Below, one piece after another: positions 53,695-63,331 of a DNA stretch of 64,000 nucleotides. This DNA is from Anaeromyxobacter soli (GTDB lineage Bacteria > Myxococcota > Myxococcia > Myxococcales > Anaeromyxobacteraceae), in contig NZ_JAKZLF010000003.1 of assembly GCF_022808855.1 (NCBI RefSeq), positions 124,001-188,000 of the forward strand. The letters are read 5' to 3'. The notes below the pieces were generated by a model, which saw nothing but the letters and a program-made list of their open reading frames with translations, was not told the origin of the DNA and ran no database searches. Both the position numbers and the translations under genes were made by a program. Positions within the stretch are counted from its first letter, which is position 1. Every line of letters begins with the position of its first letter.

Positions 53695-55887
53695 TCAGCC
53701 CGCGCGCGCCGGCAGGTTCACGTAGAACGTCGTGCCCCGCCCCGCCTCGGAGGTGACCGCCACGCTCCCCCCGTGGGCGCGCACGATCTCCCTCACGATG
53801 AAGAGGCCGAGTCCCGCCCCGCCGCTCGCGGCCGTGCGGCCGCGCTCGAACGGCTCGAACATGTTGGCGAGGAGCGCGGGGTCGATGGGGGACCCCTCGT
53901 TGTGCACCGCGATGACCCTGCGGTCTCCCTCCGCGCTCCACGCGAGCGACACCGCCGCGCCCTCCTGGCTGTAGCGCACCGCGTTCGTGAGCAGGTTCGT
54001 GAGCACCTGTCCGATGCGATCCGGATCCCACTCGCCCGACCCGTCGGCGCCGGGGTGGTACGCGATCTTCCGGCCGCCGTTCGCGCTGCTCACCTCCTCG
54101 ACGATGTCCCGGCAGATGGCGTCGAGATCGGTCGGCTGCGGCGCGATCGGGATCCCCCGTCCGAGCCGGGCCCTCGAGTAGTCCAGCAGGTCATTCACGA
54201 GTCGTGACATCCGCGCCGCCGCCCCGGCGGCGCGCCCGAGCACGCGCCGGTGCCGCTCGGAGAGCTGCGGGTCGCGGAGCGCGACGTCGAGGGAGACGCG
54301 CACCACCGAGATAGGCGTCCTGAGATCGTGGCCCGTGATGCCGAGGAGGTGCGCCTGCACCTCCTGCGTGCGCCGCCGCTCGGTGACGTCGCGCAGGTAG
54401 GCGGTGAGGCCGTCGCGGTGCGGGAACGCGCGGACCTCGATCCACCGCTCTCCCGGCTCGCGCGCCTCGAACGTCACCGGCACCTGGCCCTCGACCGCCC
54501 GGTCCAGCTCCGCGCGCGGCTGGCCCCGGGCGAGGAACGGGCAGCGCTCCCAGAGGACCTCGCCGGCGAGCGCGTCGCGCGGGGCCCCCACCATCTCCTC
54601 GAGCGCGTGGTTCACGTACACGAAGCGCCAGTCCCGCCCGACCGCGAAGAACGCGTCCGAGATCGTCTCCAGGATCGCCGCGCTGCGCGCGTACCCCTCG
54701 CGCGTCCGGTTCTCGTCCTCGAACTGGCTGCGGCGCAGCTGGGCGTGGACGCGCGCGCGCGCCACGAGCGGCCCGCTCGACAGCGGCACGTAGTCGTCGG
54801 CGCCGCCCGCGAGCGCGTCCACCGTGGCCTCCGGCTCCGAGCGCTCGCCGACCACGAGGAGCGGCACGTGGCGCCACCTGGCGTCGCCCCGGATGCGCAG
54901 GCACGCGGCGGCCGAGGCGTCTCCCTGCCGCGTCGCCTCCACCAGGATCGCGTCGACCCGATCCACCGCGAGGAGCGCGAGGGCCTCCTCGGACGTGGCG
55001 GCCGTCACCACGTCGTGCCCCTCGAGGCGCAGCGTCTCGGCGACGTCGCCGAGCGGGGCGGTGCTCGCCCCGAGGACGAGGATGCGCCTCGCCGTGGGCG
55101 CGCCGGCCGCGGTCTCCTCGGGGGCCGAGGTCGCGCTCCGGAGCAGCGCCTGGAGCCGCGCGAGCACGAGCTCGTTCCCGTCCTCGTCCTTGCGGACGTA
55201 GGCGTCGGCCCCGGCGTCGAGCGCGCTGAGCTCGCCCACGGAACCCGACGCGGTGAGCAGGATGCAGGGGGTCGTGCGGAGCGCCGCGTCGGCGCGGATC
55301 TCCCGGATGAACGTGGCGCCGTCCATCCCGGGCATCACGCCGTCGACGACGATGGCGCGCGGCCGCCGCTCGGCGGCGACGCGGAGCCCCTCCTCGCCGC
55401 TGCCGACGGTCACCACCTGCAGCCCCGCGCGCTCGAGCGCGTCGCGCAGCTCCTCCCGGGCCGTCACGCTGTCGTCCACGAGCAGCACCGGCCGCGCGGC
55501 GGCGCCCAGGTCGGCGCCGGCGCGGCGGCGCACGAGCTCGCGGGCGCGGGCCACGACCTGCGCCGCGTCGTACGGCTTGCCCACGTACTCGTCCGCGCCC
55601 GTCTGGAGGCCGCGCACGCGGTGCTGGACCTCCGCCTCCGTGGAGAGGAGCACGACCGGCGTCCCCGCGTGCTGCGGGGAGCCCTTGATCTCGGCGAGCA
55701 GCTCCAGGCCGTCGCCGTCGGGGAGGAGCACGTCGAGCACGGCGAGCGCGAACGGCCGGGACGCGAGGGCGCGGCGCGCGCTCGCGACGTCGGCGGCGAG
55801 GACGGGCTCGAACCCCGCGGCGGAGAAGGCCTCCTCGAGGTGCATCCTCACGGTCAGGCTGTCGTCGACGACCAGGACGGCGCTCAT
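53695..55887 (-). CDS. Hybrid sensor: three receivers-PAS-histidine kinase
   Basis: A 730-residue soluble signalling protein and the last gene of the chemosensory operon. Receiver 1 (residues 1-120) has the phosphoacceptor in LAVLDVLLPDGDGL, and receiver 2 (about 132-250) in AIVVDGVMPGMDGATF. Receiver 3 (about 268-385) is degenerate: VDAILVEATRQGDA has glutamate where the aspartate should be. A PAS domain (ILETISDAFFAVGRDWRFVY) follows, then HisKA with GITGHDLRTPISVVR and an ATPase domain (NLLTNAVRYSQ, GAGLGLFIVREI). In Wsp operons this place is taken by the diguanylate cyclase WspR. The start overlaps cheB by four bases. Confidence 0.92.
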   Translation of the reverse strand: MSAVLVVDDSLTVRMHLEEAFSAAGFEPVLAADVASARRALASRPFALAVLDVLLPDGDGLELLAEIKGSPQHAGTPVVLLSTEAEVQHRVRGLQTGADEYVGKPYDAAQVVARARELVRRRAGADLGAAARPVLLVDDSVTAREELRDALERAGLQVVTVGSGEEGLRVAAERRPRAIVVDGVMPGMDGATFIREIRADAALRTTPCILLTASGSVGELSALDAGADAYVRKDEDGNELVLARLQALLRSATSAPEETAAGAPTARRILVLGASTAPLGDVAETLRLEGHDVVTAATSEEALALLAVDRVDAILVEATRQGDASAAACLRIRGDARWRHVPLLVVGERSEPEATVDALAGGADDYVPLSSGPLVARARVHAQLRRSQFEDENRTREGYARSAAILETISDAFFAVGRDWRFVYVNHALEEMVGAPRDALAGEVLWERCPFLARGQPRAELDRAVEGQVPVTFEAREPGERWIEVRAFPHRDGLTAYLRDVTERRRTQEVQAHLLGITGHDLRTPISVVRVSLDVALRDPQLSERHRRVLGRAAGAAARMSRLVNDLLDYSRARLGRGIPIAPQPTDLDAICRDIVEEVSSANGGRKIAYHPGADGSGEWDPDRIGQVLTNLLTNAVRYSQEGAAVSLAWSAEGDRRVIAVHNEGSPIDPALLANMFEPFERGRTAASGGAGLGLFIVREIVRAHGGSVAVTSEAGRGTTFYVNLPARAG

Positions 55888-56951
55888 GGCGACCTCCTGG
55901 GCGTGCCGGCGCGCGCCGCGATCGCCGCGCCGATCTCATGGATCGGCAGGACGCGCTGCGCCGCACCGAGGAGGATGGCCTCGCGGGGCATGCCGAACAC
56001 CACCGAGGTCGCCTCGTCCTGGGCGATCGTGGCCCCGCCCGCCCGCCGGATCGCGAGGAGGCCCTGCGCGCCGTCGCGCCCCATGCCGGTGAGCAGGCAG
56101 GCGAGCGCGCCCGCGCCGCCGTCGCGCGCGATCGACTCGAACAGCACGTCCACCGAGGGCTTGCAGCTGTGACGCTCGGGACCGTCGTCGAGCCTGAGGA
56201 CCCCCCGCTCGACGGCGAGGTGCCGGCCCGGGGGCGCCATGAGGACCGTCGAGGGTCCGCGCTCGGCGAGGCGCTCGCCGTCGCGCGCATACCGGACGCG
56301 CAGCGGGGAGAGCCCGTCCAGCCATTCGGCGAACGCGATGCCGAAGGGCTCGTTGATGTGCACGACGAGCAGGATCGGGTGCGGGAACTCCGGCGGGAGC
56401 CGGCGGAGGATCTCCACCACCGCCGCCGGCGAGCCGGTCGAGCCGCCGATCGCGACGAGCCGCGTCGGGCCCGCCGGCTCACCCGCGAGCGGCGCCGCCG
56501 CGGCCGGCTGCGACATGGCCCCGAGCCGCGCGCGCGGGTGCGTGATCACCTTGATGCGCGAGATGAGCTTCACCGTGCCGCGGAGCCGCTCCTCCCAGAC
56601 CCCGTCGGGCTCCGTCCCGAGCGGCTTGTCCAGCACGTCGATGGCGCCCGCCGCGAGGGCGTCGTAGGTGCGGAAGAGCTCTCCGCGGTTCGTCGACGCG
56701 GAGACGACGAGGATGGGCGTCGGGCAGTACGCCATGATGTACTCGGCCGCGGCGACGCCGGTCATCACGGGCATCATCATGTCGAGGGTGACGACGTCCG
56801 GCCGGAGCCGCTGGCACAGCTCGATCCCGCGCCGCCCGTCCTCGGCCTCGCCCACGACCTGGAGCTCCGGGTCCGACGACAGCACCTCGACGAGGCGCTT
56901 GCGGACGGTGAGCGAGTCCTCCACGACGAGCACGCGTATCGGCACGGTCAC
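55884..56951 (-). CDS. cheB: Chemotaxis methylesterase CheB
   Basis: Removes methyl groups from MCP glutamates. The 355-residue protein has an N-terminal receiver (VLVVEDSLTVRKRL; phosphoacceptor in VVTLDMMMPVMTG) and a C-terminal esterase. The catalytic triad is visible: Ser in VAIGGSTGSPAAVVE, His in LLVVHINEPFGIAFAEWL and Asp in LLTGMGRDGAQGLLAI. Overlaps of four bases on both sides place it inside the operon. Its position directly after the CheA-REC gene matches WspF. Confidence 0.95.
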   Translation of the reverse strand: MTVPIRVLVVEDSLTVRKRLVEVLSSDPELQVVGEAEDGRRGIELCQRLRPDVVTLDMMMPVMTGVAAAEYIMAYCPTPILVVSASTNRGELFRTYDALAAGAIDVLDKPLGTEPDGVWEERLRGTVKLISRIKVITHPRARLGAMSQPAAAAPLAGEPAGPTRLVAIGGSTGSPAAVVEILRRLPPEFPHPILLVVHINEPFGIAFAEWLDGLSPLRVRYARDGERLAERGPSTVLMAPPGRHLAVERGVLRLDDGPERHSCKPSVDVLFESIARDGGAGALACLLTGMGRDGAQGLLAIRRAGGATIAQDEATSVVFGMPREAILLGAAQRVLPIHEIGAAIAARAGTPRRSP

Positions 56952-59014
56952 CCCAGGAGCTCCTCGATGGTCGCGAGCAGGCGCGCCTGATCGAACTCGC
57001 TCTTCACCACGTACGCGCTCGCCCCCGCGGCGAGGCCGCGCGCCCGGTCCTCCGGCGCCCCCCGGGACGTCACGAGGATCGCCGGGGTGGACGAGAGCCG
57101 GGGGTCCGCGCGCGTCACGCGCACGAACTCGAACCCGTCCATGCCGGGCATCTCGACGTCGACGAGGAAGAGCCCGAACCTCCGGGTGCGCGCCTTCTCG
57201 AGCGCCTCCTCGGCGGAGACGGCGAGGTCCACCTCGTGCCCCGCGGACTCGAGGATGCTCTGCTCGAGCATGCGCGTCGTGAGCGAGTCGTCGACGACCA
57301 GGATCGGCGCCCGCGGCGCGCGCGCCTCCTCCACCTGGGTGGAGCGGCCCCGCGCCGCCGCGACGAGCCCTGCCGGATCGAGGACGAGGCGCGGGTTCCC
57401 CTCGCCGTCGAGCGCCGCGCCCGCCACGGCCGGATCGAGCCGCAGGTACGCCGGCAGCGGGCGCACCACGACCTCCGCGGTGCCCACCAGGCGATCGGTC
57501 CCCAGGACGATGCGTCCCCCCGCCGCCTCGACGACCACCGCGGACCAGGCGCGGCGGGAGCCGGACGGCCGAGGGCGGCCGAGCACGCTCGCGAGCGGAA
57601 CGAACGGCAGGAGCGCGCCGCCGAGGGCGACGGCCGCCCCCTCGGCCGTGTGCGCCACGCGGTCGCTCTCGAGGAACGTCGCGCTCCGGACGGCGTCGAG
57701 CGGCACCGCCGCCACCGCCCCCGAGGCCTCCACCTGCAGCGCGGTGAGGGCCGTGAGCGACTCGGGCACGACCACCTCCACCTGCGTCCCGCGCCCGCGC
57801 TCGGTGCGGATCGCGACCTCCGCGTGAAGGCGCGCGGCGACGTCGCGCACGACGTCCAGCCCCACCCCGCGCCCGGCGACGTCCGTGACGGTGGCGCTCG
57901 TCGAGAGGCCGCCTCGCAGGAGGAGCGCGGTGAGCGCCGCGTCGTCGAGCGCGGCAGAGTCGGCGGCGGAGACGAGCCCCTTGCGCGCGGCGGCGGCCCG
58001 GACCGCCTCGAGATCGACCCCGCGCCCGTCGTCCACGCAGCGGAACGCGACCCGCGTCCCGCGCCGCTCTACCTCGATCCGGACCCGGCCCGGCGCGGCC
58101 TTCCCGCGCGCGGCGCGCTCGGCCGCCGGCTCGATCCCGTGCGCCACGGCGTTGCGCACCGCGTGCAGGAGCGCCTCGCGCATCGCCGTGAGGACGTTCG
58201 CCTCCACGCGCACGCCGCCGCCCGCGAGCTCGAAGGTCACCGTGCGCTCGAGCGCGCGCGCGGCGTCCCGGGTCGCGCGCTCGAGCGGCCCCGCGATGGC
58301 CCTGGCCGGCAGGAGCCGGAGCCTGTCGGCGGCGTGCCGGACCTCTCCGAGCTCGCGCTCGGCCTGATCCGCCCGGACGTCGAGCGCGCGGTGCGCCCCA
58401 TCGAGCGTCCGCGCGAGCTCGTCGACGAGCGGCCGCAGGCGCGCGGGCGGCGGGCCGCCTTCGCCGCGCCGCACCGAGAGCTGATCGGCCAGGGCCCGCG
58501 CGATCTCCTTCGCGTGATCGAGCGTCCCGAGCTGCCGCCGGAGGGTCGCGAGGTGGACGCCCGCCTCGAGCGTGGTCTCGACGACGGCGTCCACCTCGTG
58601 GAGATCGACGCGCACGGTGCGGATCGGCCCGTCCGGGCGCGCGGAGGGCGCCGCGTCCCCCGGCGCGGGCGCGGTGGGCGGCGGCGACGGCTGATCGAGC
58701 GCGGTGACCGCGGCGGACATCTCGTCCACGAGGCGCAGGAGCTCGTCCGTCCGCTCGCGAGGCACGGGCGGGTCGCCCGCGTCGCGGTGCGCGGCGAGCG
58801 CGTCCTCGGCCGCGTGCGCGCGGTCGCCGATCCCCTGGATCTGCACCACCCGCGCCGCGCCCTTGAGCGTGTGCGCGAGCCTGAGCAGCCGCGCGACCAC
58901 CGCGCGGTCCTCCGGCGACCGCTCGAGCTCGAGGAGCCCGCGCGAGAGCCCGTCGAGCAGCTCGCGCGCCTCGATCCGGAAGTACTTGTAGCGATCGCGG
59001 GCCATCGCGCTCAC
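56948..59014 (-). CDS. cheA: CheA-type histidine kinase with C-terminal receiver (WspE-like)
   Basis: A 688-residue hybrid chemotaxis kinase. The Hpt (P1) domain is at the N-terminus with phospho-His48 in [11 protein letters not shown]. There is no clear P2 domain. Dimerisation and ATPase domains follow, with N-box [20 protein letters not shown]1 DDGRGVD and G2 [14 protein letters not shown] CheW-like P5 domain ([19 protein letters not shown]) comes next, and a receiver ([15 protein letters not shown]; phosphoacceptor in [13 protein letters not shown]) closes it. A receiver fused to CheA marks the Wsp and related alternative systems. The GTG start at 59014 overlaps the MCP stop. Confidence 0.95.
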   Translation of the reverse strand: MSAMARDRYKYFRIEARELLDGLSRGLLELERSPEDRAVVARLLRLAHTLKGAARVVQIQGIGDRAHAAEDALAAHRDAGDPPVPRERTDELLRLVDEMSAAVTALDQPSPPPTAPAPGDAAPSARPDGPIRTVRVDLHEVDAVVETTLEAGVHLATLRRQLGTLDHAKEIARALADQLSVRRGEGGPPPARLRPLVDELARTLDGAHRALDVRADQAERELGEVRHAADRLRLLPARAIAGPLERATRDAARALERTVTFELAGGGVRVEANVLTAMREALLHAVRNAVAHGIEPAAERAARGKAAPGRVRIEVERRGTRVAFRCVDDGRGVDLEAVRAAAARKGLVSAADSAALDDAALTALLLRGGLSTSATVTDVAGRGVGLDVVRDVAARLHAEVAIRTERGRGTQVEVVVPESLTALTALQVEASGAVAAVPLDAVRSATFLESDRVAHTAEGAAVALGGALLPFVPLASVLGRPRPSGSRRAWSAVVVEAAGGRIVLGTDRLVGTAEVVVRPLPAYLRLDPAVAGAALDGEGNPRLVLDPAGLVAAARGRSTQVEEARAPRAPILVVDDSLTTRMLEQSILESAGHEVDLAVSAEEALEKARTRRFGLFLVDVEMPGMDGFEFVRVTRADPRLSSTPAILVTSRGAPEDRARGLAAGASAYVVKSEFDQARLLATIEELLG

Positions 59015-60480
59015 GCGGCGTCGCGCTTCTGCACGAGCCGGGCGAGGTCGCGGGACATCGCCGCGAGCTCGGAGGCGGTCTGCAGGGACTGCCCGGAGCT
59101 CGCCTCCGCCTCGCGCGTCGCCTGCGCGACGTTCGCGATCGCCTCGTTCACCTGCTCGACCGCGGTCGCCTGCTGCTTCGTGGAGAGCTCGATCTCGCGG
59201 GCGGAGTCGGTGGTCGAGCCGACGAGGCGCGCGATCTGGGAGAACGCGGCGGCCAGCTCCGCGAACTGGCGCGCGCCCGCCTCGGCTGCCTTGGAGCCGC
59301 TCTCCGTGGCCATCACCGTCGTGTTCACCGCGGCCCGGACCTCGTCCACGAGCACGCGGATGTCCTTCGTCGAGCCGGCGACGCGGTCGGCGAGCTTGCG
59401 GATCTCCTCGGCGACCACCTGGAACCGCTTCCCCGCCTCGCCCGCGCCCGCCGCCTCGATGGTGGCGTTGATGGCGAGGATGTTGGTCTGCTCGGCGAGC
59501 TCGTTGATGATCTCGACGACGCCGCCGATGTGCTGCGACTTGCGGCCGAGGTCGAGCATGTGATCGACGATGAGCTCCACCTGGCGGCGGATGCCCCCCA
59601 CCGCCTCCTGGCTGCGCTGGACCGCGTGATCCCCGGTCCGGGCGGCGGAGGCGGTGTCGGACGCGATGGACGCGACGCGCTGGGAGCTCTCCGAGATCTG
59701 CCGCGAGGTCGCGAGCAGCTCGTTGATGGTGGTCGTGATCTCGGCCATCGCGCTCGCCTGCTGCTTCGCGCCGGTCGCCTGCTGGCCCGCGGCCGCCTTG
59801 AGCTCGGCGGAGGACGTCTCCACGTGGCGGACCGCCCCGGCGATCTGGCGCGAGAGCGTGCGCCCGAGCAGGATCGCGAGCGCGGCCGCGAGGGCGACGC
59901 CGGCGACCGAGAGGACCACCACCACCCGGCTCGCGTCGGCCGCCGCCTCGGTGGACTGGCGCCGCCGCGCCTCGAGCAGCTCGCGCTGCCGGGCGATGTA
60001 GGTCTCGACCGCGGCGTTGAGCCGCTCGCGCAGGGGCCTCACGTCCCGCTCGAGCCGCGCCGCCGAGACCTCGAGCTTCTCCCGGGGAGCGTCCGCGAGG
60101 ATCGCGTCCACCGCGGCCCCGTGCTCCCCCTCGACGCGGGCGACCTCGTCGAGCAGCCGGCGGAGCGCGTCGTCGTGCTCCTGCGCGAGCAGCTCGTCGA
60201 GGACGCGGCGCATCTCCCCCCGCGCCGTCCGCATCGCCTCGAGGTAGCGCGCGTCGTTCGTCATGACGTACGCCCGCGCCTCCGCCGCCTTCCTGAAGCT
60301 CATCGCGTTCAGGCGCTCGGCGCTCACGAGCCGCCGCGCCGCGAGCTCGATGACCGCGTCCTTGCTCGCCACCGTCTCGCGGAGGGAGAGGACGGCGACG
60401 CCCGCGATCGCGAGCGCGACCACGACGACGAGGGCGAACCCCAGCGCGAGCTTCTGCGAGAACGTGAGCCTTCGCTCCAT
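59011..60480 (-). CDS. Methyl-accepting chemotaxis protein
   Basis: A 489-residue membrane receptor. TM1 is at the N-terminus ([21 protein letters not shown]). A four-helix-bundle sensor of about 155 residues follows, then TM2 ([21 protein letters not shown]) and a short HAMP-like region. The cytoplasmic signalling tip is [28 protein letters not shown] split over two heptads, with the usual [14 protein letters not shown] hairpin. No C-terminal CheR-docking pentapeptide is seen. In this operon it takes the part of WspA. The protein lacks long periplasmic loops for chemoattractant binding, so a surface or envelope signal is possible. Confidence 0.94.
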   Translation of the reverse strand: MERRLTFSQKLALGFALVVVVALAIAGVAVLSLRETVASKDAVIELAARRLVSAERLNAMSFRKAAEARAYVMTNDARYLEAMRTARGEMRRVLDELLAQEHDDALRRLLDEVARVEGEHGAAVDAILADAPREKLEVSAARLERDVRPLRERLNAAVETYIARQRELLEARRRQSTEAAADASRVVVVLSVAGVALAAALAILLGRTLSRQIAGAVRHVETSSAELKAAAGQQATGAKQQASAMAEITTTINELLATSRQISESSQRVASIASDTASAARTGDHAVQRSQEAVGGIRRQVELIVDHMLDLGRKSQHIGGVVEIINELAEQTNILAINATIEAAGAGEAGKRFQVVAEEIRKLADRVAGSTKDIRVLVDEVRAAVNTTVMATESGSKAAEAGARQFAELAAAFSQIARLVGSTTDSAREIELSTKQQATAVEQVNEAIANVAQATREAEASSGQSLQTASELAAMSRDLARLVQKRDAA

Positions 60481-60481
60481 G

Positions 60482-61000
60482 TCACTCTCCAGGTCGGTGT
60501 TCCGTGATGGCGCGCAGGACCGATGGGAGGCTCACCACCGGACGCCCCGCGCCGCCCAGCTCCGCGATCTCCGGGAGGTGGCCCAGCCCCTCCCCCGCCG
60601 CCCGCTGCAGCGCCGACGGCGGCACGAGCACGTGCCCCTCGATCGCCTCGAACGCCAGCGCGACCCGCTCCTCGCGGCCAGCGAGCAGCATCCACCGCGG
60701 CGCCTCGCCGGCGTCGGGGAGCCCGAGCAACCGGGCGAGGCTGAACACGGGCAGGACCGCCCCGCGGTGGCCGCAGACGCCGAGCACCTCGGGCCGCCGG
60801 CTCGGGACCGGCACGACGACCCTCGCCGGGAGGAGCCCGGCGCTCTCGAGCACGCGGACCGCGAGCTCGGCGCCGCCCGCGCGGAGCGCGAGCAGCGGGA
60901 CCAGATCGCGCCGTGCCCCCTGGGAGGGCGCCGCGAACGCGGCGTCGAAGGCCGCCCGCAGCGCGGCGACCGTTCCCTCGAGGGTCGTCTCGTCGCTCAC
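60482..61000 (-). CDS. CheW-like coupling protein (second copy)
   Basis: A 172-residue adaptor with a CheW beta fold after a helical N-terminal extension of about 40 residues. Typical segments are [44 protein letters not shown] and [19 protein letters not shown]. It links receptors to CheA. GTG at 61000 overlaps the CheR stop by four bases, and the stop lies one base before the MCP start. Having two CheW genes in one operon is a mark of Wsp-like systems. Confidence 0.9.
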   Translation of the reverse strand: MSDETTLEGTVAALRAAFDAAFAAPSQGARRDLVPLLALRAGGAELAVRVLESAGLLPARVVVPVPSRRPEVLGVCGHRGAVLPVFSLARLLGLPDAGEAPRWMLLAGREERVALAFEAIEGHVLVPPSALQRAAGEGLGHLPEIAELGGAGRPVVSLPSVLRAITEHRPGE

Positions 61001-62544
61001 GCCGTCCCCCCGGATGCGCCGAGCTCGGCGCGGCACACCTCCAGCAGCCCTTCGCGCGTGAACCCGCCGCCGAGCAGGAGGATGCGCGACCCGTCCTCGC
61101 CGGCGAGCAGCACGCGGGCGCGCGCGAGCTCCCGACGCGCGAGCTCGAGATCGCCGGCGCGCTTCGCGAGGAGGCCGAGGTGGAGGCGCGGCATCGCGAA
61201 CGTCGGGTCCAGGTAGAGCGCGTAGCGATCGTGGTCCGCGGCGGCGAGCGGGTCGCCCGCGTGCTCGCGGCAGAGCGCGCGGAGGTAGTGGGCCTCGGCG
61301 TTGAGCTCGTCGCGCTCGAGGATGCGCGCGCAGACGTGCTCCGCGCCCGCCAGGTCGCCGCTGCTCGTCAGGAGGACCGCGCGGAGGAGCAGCGCGTCGA
61401 CGTCCTCCTCGCCGGCGGCCGGCCGCGGGCCCAGCGCGGCGAGGGCGTCGGCGAACCGCTCTCGCCGCAGGAGCTCGAGCGCGAGCGCGACGCGCGCGCC
61501 GTCGGCGGACGGGGCCGCGTCGGCCTGGGCCGGCGGGGCGTCCTGCCCGGCAGGTGCGTCCCGCGGCGCGGGCGCGCGCGCCGCCGCGGCGAACCGGGCG
61601 ACGCGCTCCGAGGCGTCCTGGATGGCCTGCACCCACGCCGTCCGCGCGTCGGGCGGGGGCGTCGGCGCCGGGAGCTCCTCCTGCGTCAGGGCGGGCGCGA
61701 GCCCGCGCTCGTCGGCGCCCCGGGACTGGTAGTAGAAGGTCCCGTGCGACTGCCGCAGGTGGTAGTCGGTCGAGACGCCGCGCAGCGTCTCGGCGTGGCC
61801 GAGGAAGAGATAGCCGCCGGGCACGAGCGCGCCGGCGATCCGCGCGACCACGCGCCGGAACACCTCGGGCGAGAAGTACATGACGACGTTCCGGCAGAAG
61901 ACGACGTCCCAGCTCCCGGGCGCCCACAGCTCGGGATCCTCGTCGACGAGGTTCCGCTCCTCGAACGTGACGAGGGCCCGCACGTCGTCGACCACTCGGA
62001 AGTCGCGGCCCTCCGGGCGGAAGAAGCGGGCGCGCAGCGCGGGCGACGTCTGCCGCAGCGACCAGGCCGAGTAGCGCGCCTCGCGCGCCCGGGCGATCGC
62101 GGCCGGGTTGACGTCGATCCCGTGCACGCGCACGTCCCAGGACGCGAGCTGCGGCGTAGCGCGGACGAGCATCGCGAGCGTGTACGGCTCCTCGCCCGAG
62201 GCGCACCCGGCGGACAGGAGCCGGAGCCGGCGGTCGACGCCGCGCCGGCTCACCCGGTCCGGCAGCACCGCGCCCGTGAACGCCTCCATGTCGTTGGTGT
62301 TCCGGAAGAAGTAGGTCTCGCCGACCGTGAGCCGCTCGGCCAGGGCCCGGACCTCGTCGCCGCTCGCGTCCGTCGAGAGCCTCGCGACGTACGCGTCGAT
62401 GGACCGGACCCCGGTCGCCTCGGCCCGCTCGCCCGCGACCTGCGCGAGGAGGTCCAGCTTGTCGTCGTCGAACCGCAGCCCGAGCCGGGCGCCCAGCGCG
62501 CGGCGGAAGCGCTCCACCTGATCCGGGCGGGCCGGGCCGATCAC
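60997..62544 (-). CDS. CheR methyltransferase with C-terminal TPR-like domain (WspC-like)
   Basis: Methylates receptor glutamates. The 515-residue protein begins with the CheR N-terminal helical domain, then LTVGETYFFRNTNDMEAF, the SAM motif LLSAGCASGEEPYTLAML, and VVFCRNVVMYFSPEVFRRVV with VPGGYLFLGHAETL. A Pro/Ala-rich linker leads to about 180 residues of TPR-like repeats (ELLRRERFADALAALGP, LILERDELNAEAHYLRALC-like). TPR-bearing CheRs such as WspC act on specific receptors. The GTG start at 62544 overlaps the upstream cheW stop. Confidence 0.94.
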   Translation of the reverse strand: MIGPARPDQVERFRRALGARLGLRFDDDKLDLLAQVAGERAEATGVRSIDAYVARLSTDASGDEVRALAERLTVGETYFFRNTNDMEAFTGAVLPDRVSRRGVDRRLRLLSAGCASGEEPYTLAMLVRATPQLASWDVRVHGIDVNPAAIARAREARYSAWSLRQTSPALRARFFRPEGRDFRVVDDVRALVTFEERNLVDEDPELWAPGSWDVVFCRNVVMYFSPEVFRRVVARIAGALVPGGYLFLGHAETLRGVSTDYHLRQSHGTFYYQSRGADERGLAPALTQEELPAPTPPPDARTAWVQAIQDASERVARFAAAARAPAPRDAPAGQDAPPAQADAAPSADGARVALALELLRRERFADALAALGPRPAAGEEDVDALLLRAVLLTSSGDLAGAEHVCARILERDELNAEAHYLRALCREHAGDPLAAADHDRYALYLDPTFAMPRLHLGLLAKRAGDLELARRELARARVLLAGEDGSRILLLGGGFTREGLLEVCRAELGASGGTA

Positions 62545-63026
62545 GCGACGTCCTCCTGCCCGGTGATGGCGCGCCACGCGCCGTCCGGCACGATCCGCGC
62601 CGCGCGCAGGAGGACGAGCAGCTCGCCGTCGAGCGCGCCGAGCGCCTCGATGGCGCCGCCGTCCGCGGCGCCGAGGAGCGGCGTCGCCGTCCGGTCCCCG
62701 CCGGCGATCGACGCGACGCCCGTGACGGAGTCCACCGCGAGCGCGGCGGGACGAGCGCCGCAGCGGACGAGGACGAAGCGGGTCGCCGGCGCGGGGGCGA
62801 CGCCGAGGAACGCGCCGAGCTCCACCACGGGGACGGCCGCGCCGCGCACCACGGCGCCCCCGAGCACGAACGGCGGGAGCCCCGCGCACGGCGTCGTGGG
62901 GAGCGGACGCAGGGTCTCGATCACCTGGGAGAGCGGGATCGCGCACGCACGCCCGCCGGCGCGGACGAGCAGGACGGATTCGCGCTTTCCTTCCGGGTCC
63001 ACGACGCCTCCAGACGGGGCATTCAC
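62541..63026 (-). CDS. cheW: CheW-like coupling protein (first gene of the chemosensory operon)
   Basis: A 161-residue adaptor of the CheW family. It shows RESVLLVRAGGRACAIPLSQVIETL, PPFVLGGAVVRGAAVPVVELGAFLG and RPAALAVDSVTGVASI, the two beta barrels that bind CheA and receptor. GTG at 63026 starts the protein MNAPSGGVVDPEG. It begins the seven-gene minus-strand run, whose promoter should lie in 63027-63331. Confidence 0.9.
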   Translation of the reverse strand: MNAPSGGVVDPEGKRESVLLVRAGGRACAIPLSQVIETLRPLPTTPCAGLPPFVLGGAVVRGAAVPVVELGAFLGVAPAPATRFVLVRCGARPAALAVDSVTGVASIAGGDRTATPLLGAADGGAIEALGALDGELLVLLRAARIVPDGAWRAITGQEDVA

Positions 63027-63331
63027 CGTAGGCGACCGGAGGGCCGGGCCGCAAGCATCCGAGCGCCGCTCGGTCGATCCGCCGGTCAGCCGGCGGGAGC
63101 CTGGTCGGTCGCGTCGGGACCTCGTCGAGGACTCGCGGGGGCGGAGTTCCGCCCACCGTTCTGCGCCTCGCCGGCAGCAAGCCCCCGGGACGGGAATCCC
63201 CCTGCGTGCCTCGGCCGTGGGGCCGTCCCGTGGCGGCAGTTGCTCGCGCGCGGCGCGACGCTCAGCGTCCCGACGTGAAGCCGCTCGTGTGACGGCAGGG
63301 CGAGCGGCGCGTCGTCGAAAGGGGAAGCGGA
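63027..63331. other. Divergent intergenic region of the chemosensory operon and a lipoprotein gene
   Basis: About 305 bases with no credible gene. GGGCGG-AGTT-CCGCCC near 63138-63155 forms a hairpin without a T tract. No riboswitch class or clear -35/-10 pair was recognised. Confidence 0.45.
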
